Source: an uncultured Anaerolineae bacterium
Lineage (GTDB): Bacteria; Chloroflexota; Anaerolineae; J036; Brachytrichaceae
Direction of reading: 5' to 3'
Length of the DNA stretch: 64,000 nucleotides
Assembly (NCBI GenBank): GCA_938028725.1
Contig: CALIMH010000006.1
Span: 1 to 64,000, forward strand
Positions 34,865 through 42,983 of this stretch are shown here, in pieces. Position 1 is the stretch's first letter. Every line of letters starts with the position of its first letter. The notes below the pieces were generated by a model. That model was given only the letters and a program-made list of their open reading frames with translations. It did no database searches and was not told the DNA's origin. Both the position numbers and the translations under genes were made by a program.

Positions 34865-36034
34865 CTACACGAGCTTGAGTAGACGACGGATCTCCTCAAT
34901 GTGCTCGCGCGCGTGCTCTGGCCACAGCAGCATGGTCTCAGCCAAGCGGCGCGCACTAGCCCGGCGCGCCAAAAAGTCAGGGGGCAGCGCATTGAGCAAG
35001 GCCACCGTCTCAGCCTCGTTGCGTTTCAACTCAGTGAGCAGCGCCTGGACCGTGGGGAAGCCGTTGATTACTGCATCCAACCGCTCGCGCAGCGTCGGAG
35101 CATATCGGTAGTCGTGCAATGGCTCTTCCGCGTTGATCAGACAAGTGATCCAGTGATGGATGTAGCGTTCACCCTCTATGAGATGCGCGAGGACATGTCG
35201 CACGCTCCAGCGTCCTGCCAAGGGAACGCGCGCTGCTCGCTCGTCACTTACACCTTTAAGCGCTTGTGTGAGATCGCGGTTAATCTCTGTGTACTTACGC
35301 GCGACCAACTCCGCCAACACCTCGTGATCACGAGGGACATCCAACATTACAGCAGCCCCCAGTGTCACCGCTGTGTTGAACCGATGGCCATTGCGGGCGA
35401 TGTCCACCTTCACTTTGTCACCCACTCTTCGCTGCCTCAGAGCAGCAGACAGTGACTCTCTATCGAGCACCTTCGAGTTGCCTACGGCGAACAGCACGTC
35501 GCCCACTTGAATGCCAGCTTCTGAGGCTGGGCTGTTCGGATGCACTGCTACGACTCGTACCCCTTCTAATGCTACGCCATTGGGTGCAACATCCACGCCC
35601 AGTGATGGGTAGGACAAGGCGCGTTGGTCAACTCCTGTCTCCAGAACAGATTGCAAATTGTCGAGCGCAGCGCTCCATCGCATCTCCTCTTGTGCCCACG
35701 CCTTTGCAGACAACTTGCCTTCATTGGACAACACAAGCGTCAAGACAGTGTCCGTCTCCTTGTCGAGCAGCGTGACACTCACCGCAACGCTACTCCCATC
35801 TTCATCGCCACGTAAGCTGAGCACGACTTTCTTTTGGGGTATCAGGGCAACGTAACGCCCCATCAAAGCGCTTCCATCGTGCCACTGGCAATACACACGC
35901 CCACCAACGAAGGGCTGCACCACCGCGAGATCACAGAACCACTCGCGCAGTGCTGTAGCGTTGGTGAACGACATGTAAACCAGGCTTGAAGGGGCACCGA
36001 TTGTGCGTTTTATCGTGAACGTTTTGCCTGCCAT
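34865..36034 (-). CDS. SRPBCC (AHSA1)-PDZ-DinB fusion protein
   Basis: This 389-residue protein has three domains not usually found together. Residues 1-135 form an AHSA1/SRPBCC domain (FTIKRTIGAPSSLVYMSF, LREWFCDLAVV, GRYVALIPQKKVVLSL). Residues about 140-225 form a PDZ domain (GVRVVAVHPNSPASEAGIQVGDVLFAVG). Residues 235-389 form a DinB-like four-helix bundle (WSVRHVLAHLIEGERYIHHW, LLWPEHAREHIEEIRRLL) with histidines placed as metal ligands. There is no signal peptide or membrane span, so the PDZ domain would act in the cytoplasm. The function is unknown. A lipoprotein gene follows 5 bases downstream. Confidence 0.8.
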   Translation of the reverse strand: MAGKTFTIKRTIGAPSSLVYMSFTNATALREWFCDLAVVQPFVGGRVYCQWHDGSALMGRYVALIPQKKVVLSLRGDEDGSSVAVSVTLLDKETDTVLTLVLSNEGKLSAKAWAQEEMRWSAALDNLQSVLETGVDQRALSYPSLGVDVAPNGVALEGVRVVAVHPNSPASEAGIQVGDVLFAVGNSKVLDRESLSAALRQRRVGDKVKVDIARNGHRFNTAVTLGAAVMLDVPRDHEVLAELVARKYTEINRDLTQALKGVSDERAARVPLAGRWSVRHVLAHLIEGERYIHHWITCLINAEEPLHDYRYAPTLRERLDAVINGFPTVQALLTELKRNEAETVALLNALPPDFLARRASARRLAETMLLWPEHAREHIEEIRRLLKLV

Positions 36035-36100
36035 ACGCTTGTGTGGGTCTTACCAGGATTCAGCACGGGCTGGGGTGAAGGCCACAAAGCGAACCCTGAT

Positions 36101-36129
36101 TTGTTCACCACTACCCTGTCGCCTATGAT
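36101..36129 (+). promoter_or_regulatory. Promoter of the nitrilase-family gene
   Basis: TTGTTC and TATGAT are separated by exactly 17 bases. The expected transcription start is near 36136, which leaves a leader of about 55 bases before GTG 36193. Confidence 0.55.
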
Positions 36130-36192
36130 ACGAGAATTATACCTTAAAAAGAGAGCGCACCGGCTTAACATTTGAGATGTAACTTTCAGCTC

Positions 36193-37164
36193 GTGCAGAC
36201 TCCACCAGAGCGAATCGTCAGAATTGGGCTAGTGCAAGAACGTTGGCATGCTGACCCGCAGCGTCATGCTCAATCCTTGCGCCGTGGCGTCTTGCGCGCA
36301 GCAGCACAAGGCGCGCAGATTATCTGCCTACAGGAACTAACACTACATCGCTACTTTGGGGATGTGATGTCGCCCCATCTCTTCGACTTAGCAGAACCAG
36401 TGGATGGGGGGCCTACCAGTGCGCTTTGTCGAGCGTTAGCTCGTGAGTCTGGTGCGTTTATCGTTGCTTCGTTATTCGAGCGAGGCATCCCACGGAAGCG
36501 TGGGGCACGCCCAACCACTCCACACTATTACAACACGGCAGTTGTCTTCGCTCCTGATGGCTCGTTGGTTGGCTTCACCCGTAAGCAGCACATTCCTCGC
36601 GGGGCGGGCTACGAGGAGGAGTTTTACTTCGAGTCAGGAGATTCTGATTACCCTGTCCACGACCTGGGGCTGATCAAGCTTGCTGTGCCCACCTGCTACG
36701 ACCAGTGGTTTCCAGAAGTGGCCCGCATCTACGCGCTGAAGGGCGCAGAGCTGATCGTGTATCCAACCGCGATCGGCAGCGAGCCAGAATTTCCCAACTT
36801 TGACTCGAAGCCACAATGGCAGATCATGATGCAATCACATGCTATTGCCAACGGATTGTTCATAGCGGCAGTTAATCGCACAGGTCGTGAGACGTTAGTG
36901 CGATTTTATGGTTCATCTTTCGTATGCGCTCCAACCGGCCAGATACTTGCTCAGGCCCCTCGCAGCCGTCCTGCCGTAATCGTTGCCGATTTGGACTTCA
37001 GGGTAATGCAGTTTTGGCGGAAGCTGTTCCCTCTCCTGGAACAGCGGCATCCCGAAACCTACAGCCTAATCACGCGCTCGAATGCACAAGCTATCCCATC
37101 TGCCACCGTCGCATCACATCCCACCAAAAAGCCTGAGCGTCCGCCACGTCGCGCTGCGTCTTAG
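36193..37164 (+). CDS. Carbon-nitrogen hydrolase (N-carbamoylputrescine amidase-like)
   Basis: This is about 323 residues from GTG 36193; a TTG at 36172 is an alternative start. It belongs to the nitrilase superfamily with the full Glu-Lys-Cys triad: IICLQELTLHRYF (Glu), VGFTRKQHIPRG (Lys) and LAVPTCYDQWFPEVARIYAL (Cys). The overall pattern, including YEEEFYFESGD, is closest to N-carbamoylputrescine amidase (AguB) or beta-ureidopropionase. Both release ammonia and CO2 from a carbamoyl amine. No agmatine deiminase is adjacent. The 3' end overlaps the convergent amidohydrolase by 74 bases. Confidence 0.88.
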   Translation: MQTPPERIVRIGLVQERWHADPQRHAQSLRRGVLRAAAQGAQIICLQELTLHRYFGDVMSPHLFDLAEPVDGGPTSALCRALARESGAFIVASLFERGIPRKRGARPTTPHYYNTAVVFAPDGSLVGFTRKQHIPRGAGYEEEFYFESGDSDYPVHDLGLIKLAVPTCYDQWFPEVARIYALKGAELIVYPTAIGSEPEFPNFDSKPQWQIMMQSHAIANGLFIAAVNRTGRETLVRFYGSSFVCAPTGQILAQAPRSRPAVIVADLDFRVMQFWRKLFPLLEQRHPETYSLITRSNAQAIPSATVASHPTKKPERPPRRAAS

Positions 37165-38623
37165 CATCGAGGGGGCGTCGAAAAGGCAGTCTATCTGCAC
37201 GCGCGAAAAACTCCTCTACCAGCGCTTGTGCATCCAGGTTAACGATGCACCGGTCGCGCACCACTATCCTGCCGTTCACAATCACGTGACGGACGGATTG
37301 TCCGGTTTCCACGTGGACCAACATGCCGTATGCATCGTTCATCGGCGCAAGGAGCGCGCTTCGCGTATCCAACAACGTAATGTCTGCAAGTGCACCAGGG
37401 CGCAGCACGCCAAGCTGCTCGCGCATCAGCAATGCCGCTGCCCCTCCAATGGTGGCCATCTCAAACACTTCACGGGCAGAAATCCAGCGCGAAGGGTCAA
37501 TGTCGCTCAAATTGTGGATAAGTGCAGCCAGCTTCAGGGCATCGAACAGATTTTGGTTATCGCTACTGCAGGCCCCGTCCACTCCCAACGCCACCCTGAC
37601 ACCTCGCTCAAGCATTGCGCGCAGCGGCATAAGGCCACTGCCGAGCTTGAGATTAGCGGCCGGGTTGTGCACTGGCACAGCCCCGCTTTGGGCTAATCGG
37701 TCCAGGTCCTCAGCGCTGCGAACCCACACGGAGTGTGGTAGGCTCAGTTCAGGAGCAAGCAATCCCTCATCGTGCAGCCATTGGACCAGTGTCTTCCCAT
37801 GCACACGGCGGATGCAGTACTCCTGCACTCGAGTTTCCACACAGTGCATATGCACCCCCGCCCCAAACTTTCTGGCCAACTCAAACGACAAGTGCAAACA
37901 CTCCTCAGTTACCAAATGACCAGCGGCGGGGCCGAGGAAAGTCTGGAGGCGTCCGCTATCGTACTGATGCCACGAGCGCATCCAGTCCTCGAAGAGTGCT
38001 AGGTTGTCCCTGAGGACACCGCGACGATATGCTTCACGGTCGGGCCGATAGCCACCGTGGGAGAGGCCATACGCGCTGCCGCGCAAGTCGTAGCCGAGCT
38101 CGTCTGCCACATCAAGCACATAATCGTGGTCGTCAAACATGGGCGCCACTGCTGCGCGGATGCCGCTATCGGCATAAGCTTGCATTGCAGCATCTAGGAA
38201 ATCGCGCTGCCATGCCCCACCGTGCCAGAGGTGATCGATTGTGCTGGTTACGCCACTGAGCAGCATCTCAATGGCGCTCATTGCTGCACAGAGGTAATGA
38301 TCGCGTGGTGTGAATTCACCGCATGTGCCATACAGCCAAACTAACCAAGGCTCAAGTGGCAATCGTTCTGTGGCGCCGCGCATGTAATTCTCGGGAGAGT
38401 GTGTATGCGCATTGATGAGACCCGGTATAGCGAACAAGCCCCTCCCGTTCAGCACTTCCAAGTTCTCTGTGAGTGGTGACGCGAGTAGCTCAGCACAATT
38501 TAGCTCGTCTGCTGAGGCAATCCGAGCGATGCGATTACCCGTGATGAGGATGGAACAATTGCTCGCAACACTCCTCGGGCTGTCAGGATTTAACACATCT
38601 ACATGCTCGATGAGCAAGGCCAT
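37091..38623 (-). CDS. Amidohydrolase family metal-dependent deaminase-like enzyme
   Basis: This is a 510-residue protein from ATG 38623 (MALLIEHVDVLNPDS). Further upstream in-frame codons are not protein-like. It belongs to the amidohydrolase superfamily, group of SsnA/AtzA/guanine-deaminase-like enzymes. Features are IPGLINAHTHSPENYMRG (metal His pair), a long insertion, GAGVHMHCVET (His), SVWVRSAEDLDRL, and ALGVDGACSSDN (Asp). The composite-barrel C-terminus is GVLRPGALADITLLD. Substrates in this group are aminohydrolysed ring compounds. The neighbouring nitrilase and RidA genes would suit amine or purine/pyrimidine breakdown, but this is inference. Confidence 0.85.
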   Translation of the reverse strand: MALLIEHVDVLNPDSPRSVASNCSILITGNRIARIASADELNCAELLASPLTENLEVLNGRGLFAIPGLINAHTHSPENYMRGATERLPLEPWLVWLYGTCGEFTPRDHYLCAAMSAIEMLLSGVTSTIDHLWHGGAWQRDFLDAAMQAYADSGIRAAVAPMFDDHDYVLDVADELGYDLRGSAYGLSHGGYRPDREAYRRGVLRDNLALFEDWMRSWHQYDSGRLQTFLGPAAGHLVTEECLHLSFELARKFGAGVHMHCVETRVQEYCIRRVHGKTLVQWLHDEGLLAPELSLPHSVWVRSAEDLDRLAQSGAVPVHNPAANLKLGSGLMPLRAMLERGVRVALGVDGACSSDNQNLFDALKLAALIHNLSDIDPSRWISAREVFEMATIGGAAALLMREQLGVLRPGALADITLLDTRSALLAPMNDAYGMLVHVETGQSVRHVIVNGRIVVRDRCIVNLDAQALVEEFFARADRLPFRRPLDAKTQRDVADAQAFWWDVMRRWQMG

Positions 38624-38800
38624 ATCAGAGGCTGATGATACGCTATTCAACTTGGGGTCACTGCGATCCAGTAAACAACCAGATGCGCTCCCTGGATAGA
38701 GGGGAGTGGACAGGAGAGGTCTGGAATCGCCACACTTAGATTGAGTAAGATAAGCTAAGCGCTCGCGCACACCATCAGTGAGCTAATACAATTGGCAAGT

Positions 38801-38932
38801 ATGAGACGAAAACATAGAAGATTAGGGTTAGGGTATACATCTCGGTTGGCCCCGATCGTGGGACTGCTGGTAGCTGTCACACTCGTTTTGAGTTTGCTTG
38901 TGTCCGCTGTTTTTATCATTCCGTCTCAGTAG
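38801..38932 (+). CDS. 43-residue single-span membrane protein
   Basis: This short ORF encodes a strongly basic N-terminus (MRRKHRRLG) followed by one hydrophobic helix ([20 protein letters not shown]). By the positive-inside rule the N-terminus should be cytoplasmic. A TACAAT hexamer (38787-38792) ends 8 bases before the ATG, which supports expression. It is 35 bases upstream of ridA on the same strand, so they may be co-transcribed. Function unknown. Confidence 0.55.
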   Translation: MRRKHRRLGLGYTSRLAPIVGLLVAVTLVLSLLVSAVFIIPSQ

Positions 38933-38967
38933 ACAACCTCAGGGCAATTCTTTCAGGAGTGACAAGC

Positions 38968-39351
38968 ATGGCAAGCCGTCACACCGTATCCACAACAGCT
39001 GCACCACCCGCTATAGGCCCCTACTCTCAGGCCGTCGTGACCGAAGGTTTCGTCTTTTGTTCAGGCCAAATCCCTTTAGACCCAACCACCGGGCAAGTTG
39101 TCGAAGGCGATATTCGAGCTCAGACCCATCGGGTGATTCAAAATTTGCGCGCTGTTCTGGAGGCAGCACAGAGCGGGCTTGACAAAGTGGTGAAGACAAC
39201 AGTTTTTCTACAAGACATGAACGATTTTGCTGCCATGAACAGCGTCTACAGTGAATACTTCGCTGTAAACCCGCCGGCGAGATCCACGGTGCAAGTCTCA
39301 CAACTCCCGCGGGGAGTCTTGATCGAGATCGAGTGCATCGCTATCCGGTAG
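38968..39351 (+). CDS. ridA: RidA family reactive-intermediate deaminase
   Basis: This 127-residue protein matches the RidA/YjgF family, which hydrolyses reactive enamine/imine intermediates. Typical segments are [54 protein letters not shown], the catalytic-arginine motif [15 protein letters not shown] and EIECIAI. The start ATG 38968 has a Shine-Dalgarno (CAGGAG), as expected for an internal gene. A symmetrical terminator follows. Confidence 0.95.
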   Translation: MASRHTVSTTAAPPAIGPYSQAVVTEGFVFCSGQIPLDPTTGQVVEGDIRAQTHRVIQNLRAVLEAAQSGLDKVVKTTVFLQDMNDFAAMNSVYSEYFAVNPPARSTVQVSQLPRGVLIEIECIAIR

Positions 39352-39358
39352 GAACAAT

Positions 39359-39386
39359 AAAGAGGAGGTGCTATGACCTCCTCTTT
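39359..39386. terminator. Bidirectional terminator
   Basis: AAAGAGGAGGT and ACCTCCTCTTT form 11-base perfect arms around GCTATG. A/T tracts on both sides allow it to end ridA on the plus strand and the EAD gene on the minus strand, whose stop is 5 bases away. Confidence 0.85.
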
Positions 39387-39390
39387 CTGT

Positions 39391-40413
39391 TCACCTTGCC
39401 AAACAAGGCTCCTCTAGAACTTCGCTACGAAAGGCGCGAATGACCCATCGGTCATTTTCTTTAACCAACTCGTATGTATATTCGCGAACGTCGCAAAGCT
39501 GATGGTCGTTAAGGGGATTGCGATATTGCCAAGCCTCCTGTGCAAAAACCGTAGCAGCGTCTTGCGTACTAGAAAGCAGACGTGGAGGCTGAATATAACG
39601 ATAGGAAACTTCCAGGGCAGCGCGCTGAGATCGATTCATGCGCACTGCCCGAAACAGTTTGACGTTGCCAAAGTTGACTACGCGTTCCCATGCTGCGCCG
39701 GCCCAGTAACGTCTCAATTCTCCTTCTGGCACCTGTCCCTTGAAGAAACCCACGAGCTGCTCGTTAATTTCCAAAACAGTCCGAATTGCAGGATGCTCAT
39801 CGGCCGCAATTGTGGGGAGAGCGCTCGGCGTTTGGGAAGGGAGATTTGTACTCACAGAAGTAGGAGAGGGCTGAACAGTTATCATCAGCTCCAACGGCAC
39901 AGGGGTAGCCGTGGGAGTTAAGGAGGGAACAAGAGAGGGGATAGGATTCATCGTTGTTATCGCGACTGTGTTATCTGAAGCCGCTGTTGGCACTGGAGTT
40001 GGCCAATCCTGTTGTGAGGAGAGAGACAGATTGGAAGGCGCGCGGGCAGGAAATTGACTAACCACTCCAATGCCTGCTACAGCCAGTGCAGCCATTGCGA
40101 ACGAGACCAGCAGGAGCCGTGGACGAGACGAACGACCACGCTGTTGCTGAGCAAGCTCCCAGGCCATCAGCGCTGATGCAATAGCCTGCGCTTCCCACAC
40201 ATCCGGCCGAAGCTCACGCATGCGACTACAGAGCGCACGCAGCATTCCCCGTTGTGCCGCGACCGCGACGAGCTCGCGAGACTTTCCAAACTGACCGACC
40301 CCGGGCAAAGAGTGGTAATTGATGTTGAGATCACGGCAAAGCGCGATAAGCTCTGTCTCCGTGAACTCTGTCAGGAGGATGCTGCGCAACTTGGTAAGAA
40401 GCGAGTCGCTCAT
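39391..40413 (-). CDS. Membrane protein with N-terminal effector-associated (death-like) domain
   Basis: This is a 340-residue protein from ATG 40413 (a TTG at 40428 is possible). Residues 1-70 resemble the effector-associated domains (EADs) described in bacterial conflict and STAND systems: LTEFTETELIALCRDLNINY, then LPGVGQFGKSRELVAVAAQRGML and MRELRP. A single membrane span follows (LLLVSFAMAALAVAGIGVV), then a long Pro/Ser/Thr-rich stalk and a C-terminal domain of about 130 residues. That last domain looks NTF2/SnoaL-like (LEINEQLVGFFKGQV, YTYELVKENDRWVIRAF). The layout suggests an intracellular adaptor domain tied to an outside sensor. No EAD partner gene is in the window. Confidence 0.65.
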   Translation of the reverse strand: MSDSLLTKLRSILLTEFTETELIALCRDLNINYHSLPGVGQFGKSRELVAVAAQRGMLRALCSRMRELRPDVWEAQAIASALMAWELAQQQRGRSSRPRLLLVSFAMAALAVAGIGVVSQFPARAPSNLSLSSQQDWPTPVPTAASDNTVAITTMNPIPSLVPSLTPTATPVPLELMITVQPSPTSVSTNLPSQTPSALPTIAADEHPAIRTVLEINEQLVGFFKGQVPEGELRRYWAGAAWERVVNFGNVKLFRAVRMNRSQRAALEVSYRYIQPPRLLSSTQDAATVFAQEAWQYRNPLNDHQLCDVREYTYELVKENDRWVIRAFRSEVLEEPCLAR

Positions 40414-40443
40414 GAAAGAAAGTCGCAAGCCCTCATCAGCTGT

Positions 40444-40459
40444 TGTTTCACGTGAAACG
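40444..40459. promoter_or_regulatory. parS site 1
   Basis: TGTTTCACGTGAAACG matches the bacterial parS consensus TGTTTCACGTGAAACA at 15 of 16 positions. ParB (Spo0J) nucleates here for chromosome segregation. Confidence 0.93.
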
Positions 40460-40483
40460 CGGGCATCTTGCTAGGCCACTTCT

Positions 40484-40499
40484 TGTTTCACGTGAAACA
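40484..40499. promoter_or_regulatory. parS site 2
   Basis: TGTTTCACGTGAAACA is a perfect 16-base parS palindrome, 40 bases (centre to centre) from site 1, between the EAD gene and tRNA-Arg. Paired parS sites mark the origin-proximal region; dnaA is about 13 kb away. Confidence 0.96.
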
Positions 40500-40506
40500 G
40501 GACAGA

Positions 40507-40580
40507 CGCGCCCAGCAGGACTCGAACCCACAACCCCTTGATCCGAAGTCAAGTGCTCTATCCAGTTGAGCTATGGGCGC
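40507..40580 (-). tRNA. tRNA-Arg (anticodon TCG)
   Basis: On the minus strand the acceptor arms GCGCCCA and TGGGCGC pair over 7 bases. The D arm is GCTC...GAGC, and the anticodon arm is CTTGA-CTTCGGA-TCAAG with anticodon TCG. The T arm contains GTTCGAGT. The discriminator is G and CCA is not encoded. Confidence 0.95.
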
Positions 40581-40605
40581 ACGTGATGCGGGTATTATTA
40601 TATCT

Positions 40606-40712
40606 TGCGCTGCCGGGCTCTGTGCGGCAAAAGCCACCGAACCCCGCCAGGCCTGGGAAGGAGCAACGGTAAGGTGTTTCTTTTGAGTGTCACAGGATGG
40701 CTCGGCAGCGCA
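40606..40712 (+). ncRNA. ffs: Signal recognition particle RNA (bacterial small type)
   Basis: The conserved Ffh-binding core CCAGGCCTGGGAAGGAGCA lies at 40648-40666. The two ends, TGCGCTGCCGGGC (40606-40618) and GCTCGGCAGCGCA (40700-40712), pair over 13 bases to close a single long hairpin of about 107 bases. A TATTAT hexamer (40593-40598) ends 7 bases upstream. An open reading frame passes through this RNA in the frame of the downstream gene, but that part is not coding. The tRNA-Arg gene is divergent, 25 bases away. Confidence 0.88.
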
Positions 40713-40721
40713 TTGTGTCAT

Positions 40722-42173
40722 ATGGCACGGTATTTACCTCAATCAAAGGTGCGCAGCACAGTTCATCGCATGCGCTGGATGATCATCCCCTTGGTGCTAG
40801 CTACCCTCGGCCTCTTCACCCTCAGCTATTTCAATCGCTTTAACACCGTTCGCATCCAAGATGGAGCGCGCACGATCAACGTGCGCACTAACCAGACAGT
40901 TGTGCGCGACATCCTTCGTGAGGCCGGCATCTCGTTGGCCTCAGAAGACTTGACCTTCCCAGCACTGGATGAGCCGGTCGGCTCCAACAACCAAATTCTT
41001 ATCCGTCGAGCTCACATAGTACGCTTGCTTATTGACAACCAACCGCCACGCATGCTGCGCACCCAACTGACAAGTGCAAGGGCACTGCTGGAGCAGATAG
41101 GGATTAGCCTGAATGTGCATGATCGCCTCACCGTAAACGATGATTTCACAGACCAGATCGTCGCGCGGCAACGCAATGACAATCCCACCGCAGAGATCAA
41201 CTTGCCCGACGCCGAGATTGTGCTGCTGCGCAGCTTCCCTATCCGGATTCAAGAGGACGGCGTTACTCGCACACTTAACACAACTGCCCGTAGTGTGGGG
41301 GAAGCTTTGCTTCAAGCGGGCTACATCCTACACCTCGCCGATAGAATCCAACCTCCACCCGATACGCCTCTTCACGCCAATATTACAATCAATATAGAAA
41401 AAGCCAAACCTGTTACTATCTGGGCTGACGGTCGTGCTGTGCGAACTCGCACCCTCCAAAGAACGGTAGGAGAAGTACTGGCTGAGATGAACGTTGCACT
41501 GCTGGACGAGGACTACACTCGGCCCGCGCTTGACAAGGAGGTCGAACCCTTTATGGAAATTCGTGTAGTCCGCCTTCGCCGTGAGCTACGCGTGCAGCAA
41601 AACACTTTGCCCTTTGACACACTCTGGGAGGCAGACCCTGAGATGGAGCTGGACACTTCTGTCGTGGCTCAAGAGGGCGTCCCAGGCGTGCGCGAGCGTC
41701 GTAGCTTGGTGACACTAGAGGACGGCATTGAAATTGATCGCACCCTGCTCCAGGATTACATCCCCTTAGCGCCTAAACCAAAGATCAACAAGTATGGCAC
41801 TAAGGTTGTCGTTCGCACATTAGACACCCCCTCTGGACCTCTCCAATATTGGCGCAAGGTCCGCATGTTAGCCACATCCTACTCGGCGAGCACAGCCGGA
41901 GTCGCTCGTAGCTCACCCTGGTATGGTCGTACGCGCTGCGGTGAACCAATGCGGTTCGGCATTGTGGCAGTAGACCCACGTGTGATACCTCTACGAAGTA
42001 AAGTTTACGTCCCAGACTACGGGATAGGCTTAGCCTGTGACACAGGAGGGGCAATCAAGGGTAAACGGATAGATCTGGGATACGATGATAACAATTTGCG
42101 CATGTGGTCCCGCTGGGTAGATGTCTATCTACTTACGCCGGTGCCCTCGCAGATCCGCTATTTCCTCGAGTGA
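40722..42173 (+). CDS. DUF348/G5/3D-domain protein (YabE-like)
   Basis: This is about 483 residues from ATG 40722; ATG 40770 is an alternative, and anything earlier lies in the SRP RNA. One membrane span (MIIPLVLATLGLFTLSYF) precedes three DUF348 repeats (VRIQDGARTINVRTNQTVV, FPIRIQEDGVTRTLNTTA, PVTIWADGRAVRTRTLQRT) and a G5-like region. The C-terminal 3D domain has MLATSYSAS, GIVAVDPRVIPLRSKVYV and CDTGGAIKGKRIDLGYDD with the conserved aspartates. 3D domains resemble lytic transglycosylases. The gene precedes rsmA, as yabE does nearby in Bacillus. Confidence 0.88.
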   Translation: MARYLPQSKVRSTVHRMRWMIIPLVLATLGLFTLSYFNRFNTVRIQDGARTINVRTNQTVVRDILREAGISLASEDLTFPALDEPVGSNNQILIRRAHIVRLLIDNQPPRMLRTQLTSARALLEQIGISLNVHDRLTVNDDFTDQIVARQRNDNPTAEINLPDAEIVLLRSFPIRIQEDGVTRTLNTTARSVGEALLQAGYILHLADRIQPPPDTPLHANITINIEKAKPVTIWADGRAVRTRTLQRTVGEVLAEMNVALLDEDYTRPALDKEVEPFMEIRVVRLRRELRVQQNTLPFDTLWEADPEMELDTSVVAQEGVPGVRERRSLVTLEDGIEIDRTLLQDYIPLAPKPKINKYGTKVVVRTLDTPSGPLQYWRKVRMLATSYSASTAGVARSSPWYGRTRCGEPMRFGIVAVDPRVIPLRSKVYVPDYGIGLACDTGGAIKGKRIDLGYDDNNLRMWSRWVDVYLLTPVPSQIRYFLE

Positions 42174-42194
42174 ACCGGCGCACACTCAGTGCCT

Positions 42195-42983
42195 ATGCGG
42201 CAACGGTTAGGCCAACACTTTCTCATCAATTCACGTGACATTGAACGCATCGTTGATGCTGCTCAGGTAACTCCCGAGTCTGTAGTTATTGAGATTGGCC
42301 CTGGACTTGGCGCACTCACACGCCCCCTCGTGGAGCGAGCCAGAGTTGTTCTTGCAGTTGAAGTGGATGCAAGATTGGCTGAGCGTTTACCCAGCGAAAT
42401 AGGCAACCCGCCCAATCTTATCGTTGTGAAGTCGGACGTGCTTCAAGTGCGATGGCAGGAGTTACTTAGCCAGATTAGCTCTCGTGAAGAGGTCGTCGTC
42501 GTAGCCAATCTACCGTATTACATCACGTCCGCAGCAATTCGGCACATCTTGGAGGGCGGATGTCCGTTCCGCTCCGCAGTGCTCACTGTTCAAGCCGAAG
42601 TGGCTGAGCGGATTATCGCTCAGCCACCTCGTGCCAATCTGCTTGGAATTAGCGTCCAATTTTACGCAACACCTAAGCTACTGTTCCGCATCCCCCCATT
42701 TCATTTCTCTCCACCACCACGTGTCACATCTGCAGTTGTGCAACTTGTCCCCCATCAGCTTGCCTACCCAGTAGATGCTGAGCGCTTTTTCTACTGGGTG
42801 CGCGCCGGTTTTCTCCAACCACGAAAACAACTTCGCAATACTCTTGCAGCGGGGCTGCGGCTATCAAAAGCACAAGTGGAGGCTACTCTCAGAGCTTGCG
42901 AAATTGACCCTTCTAGGCGACCAGAGTCTCTCAGCATTCAGGAATGGCTTAAGCTAGCGGCTCAGCCATTGGCTGTGGGATGA
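42195..42983 (+). CDS. rsmA: 16S rRNA dimethyladenosine transferase
   Basis: This is about 262 residues from ATG 42195 (a GTG two codons earlier is possible). RsmA/KsgA dimethylates two adjacent adenines near the 3' end of 16S rRNA. Motifs are QRLGQHFLIN, the SAM loop VIEIGPGLGALTRPL, the acidic strand end AVEVDARLAERL, the catalytic NLPYYITSAAI, and FHFSPPPRVTSAVVQL. It follows the 3D-domain gene closely on the same strand and overlaps the convergent phosphatase by 35 bases. Confidence 0.96.
   Translation: MRQRLGQHFLINSRDIERIVDAAQVTPESVVIEIGPGLGALTRPLVERARVVLAVEVDARLAERLPSEIGNPPNLIVVKSDVLQVRWQELLSQISSREEVVVVANLPYYITSAAIRHILEGGCPFRSAVLTVQAEVAERIIAQPPRANLLGISVQFYATPKLLFRIPPFHFSPPPRVTSAVVQLVPHQLAYPVDAERFFYWVRAGFLQPRKQLRNTLAAGLRLSKAQVEATLRACEIDPSRRPESLSIQEWLKLAAQPLAVG

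Noticed and set aside
37514-37523. Second TTGTGGATAA match
   Set aside because: It lies inside the amidohydrolase gene where it simply encodes Leu-Ile-His-Asn on the minus strand.
40605-40721. N-terminal extension of the DUF348/3D protein starting with TTG at 40605
   Set aside because: This stretch is the SRP RNA: paired ends and the conserved Ffh-binding core explain it, and the encoded peptide has no family resemblance.
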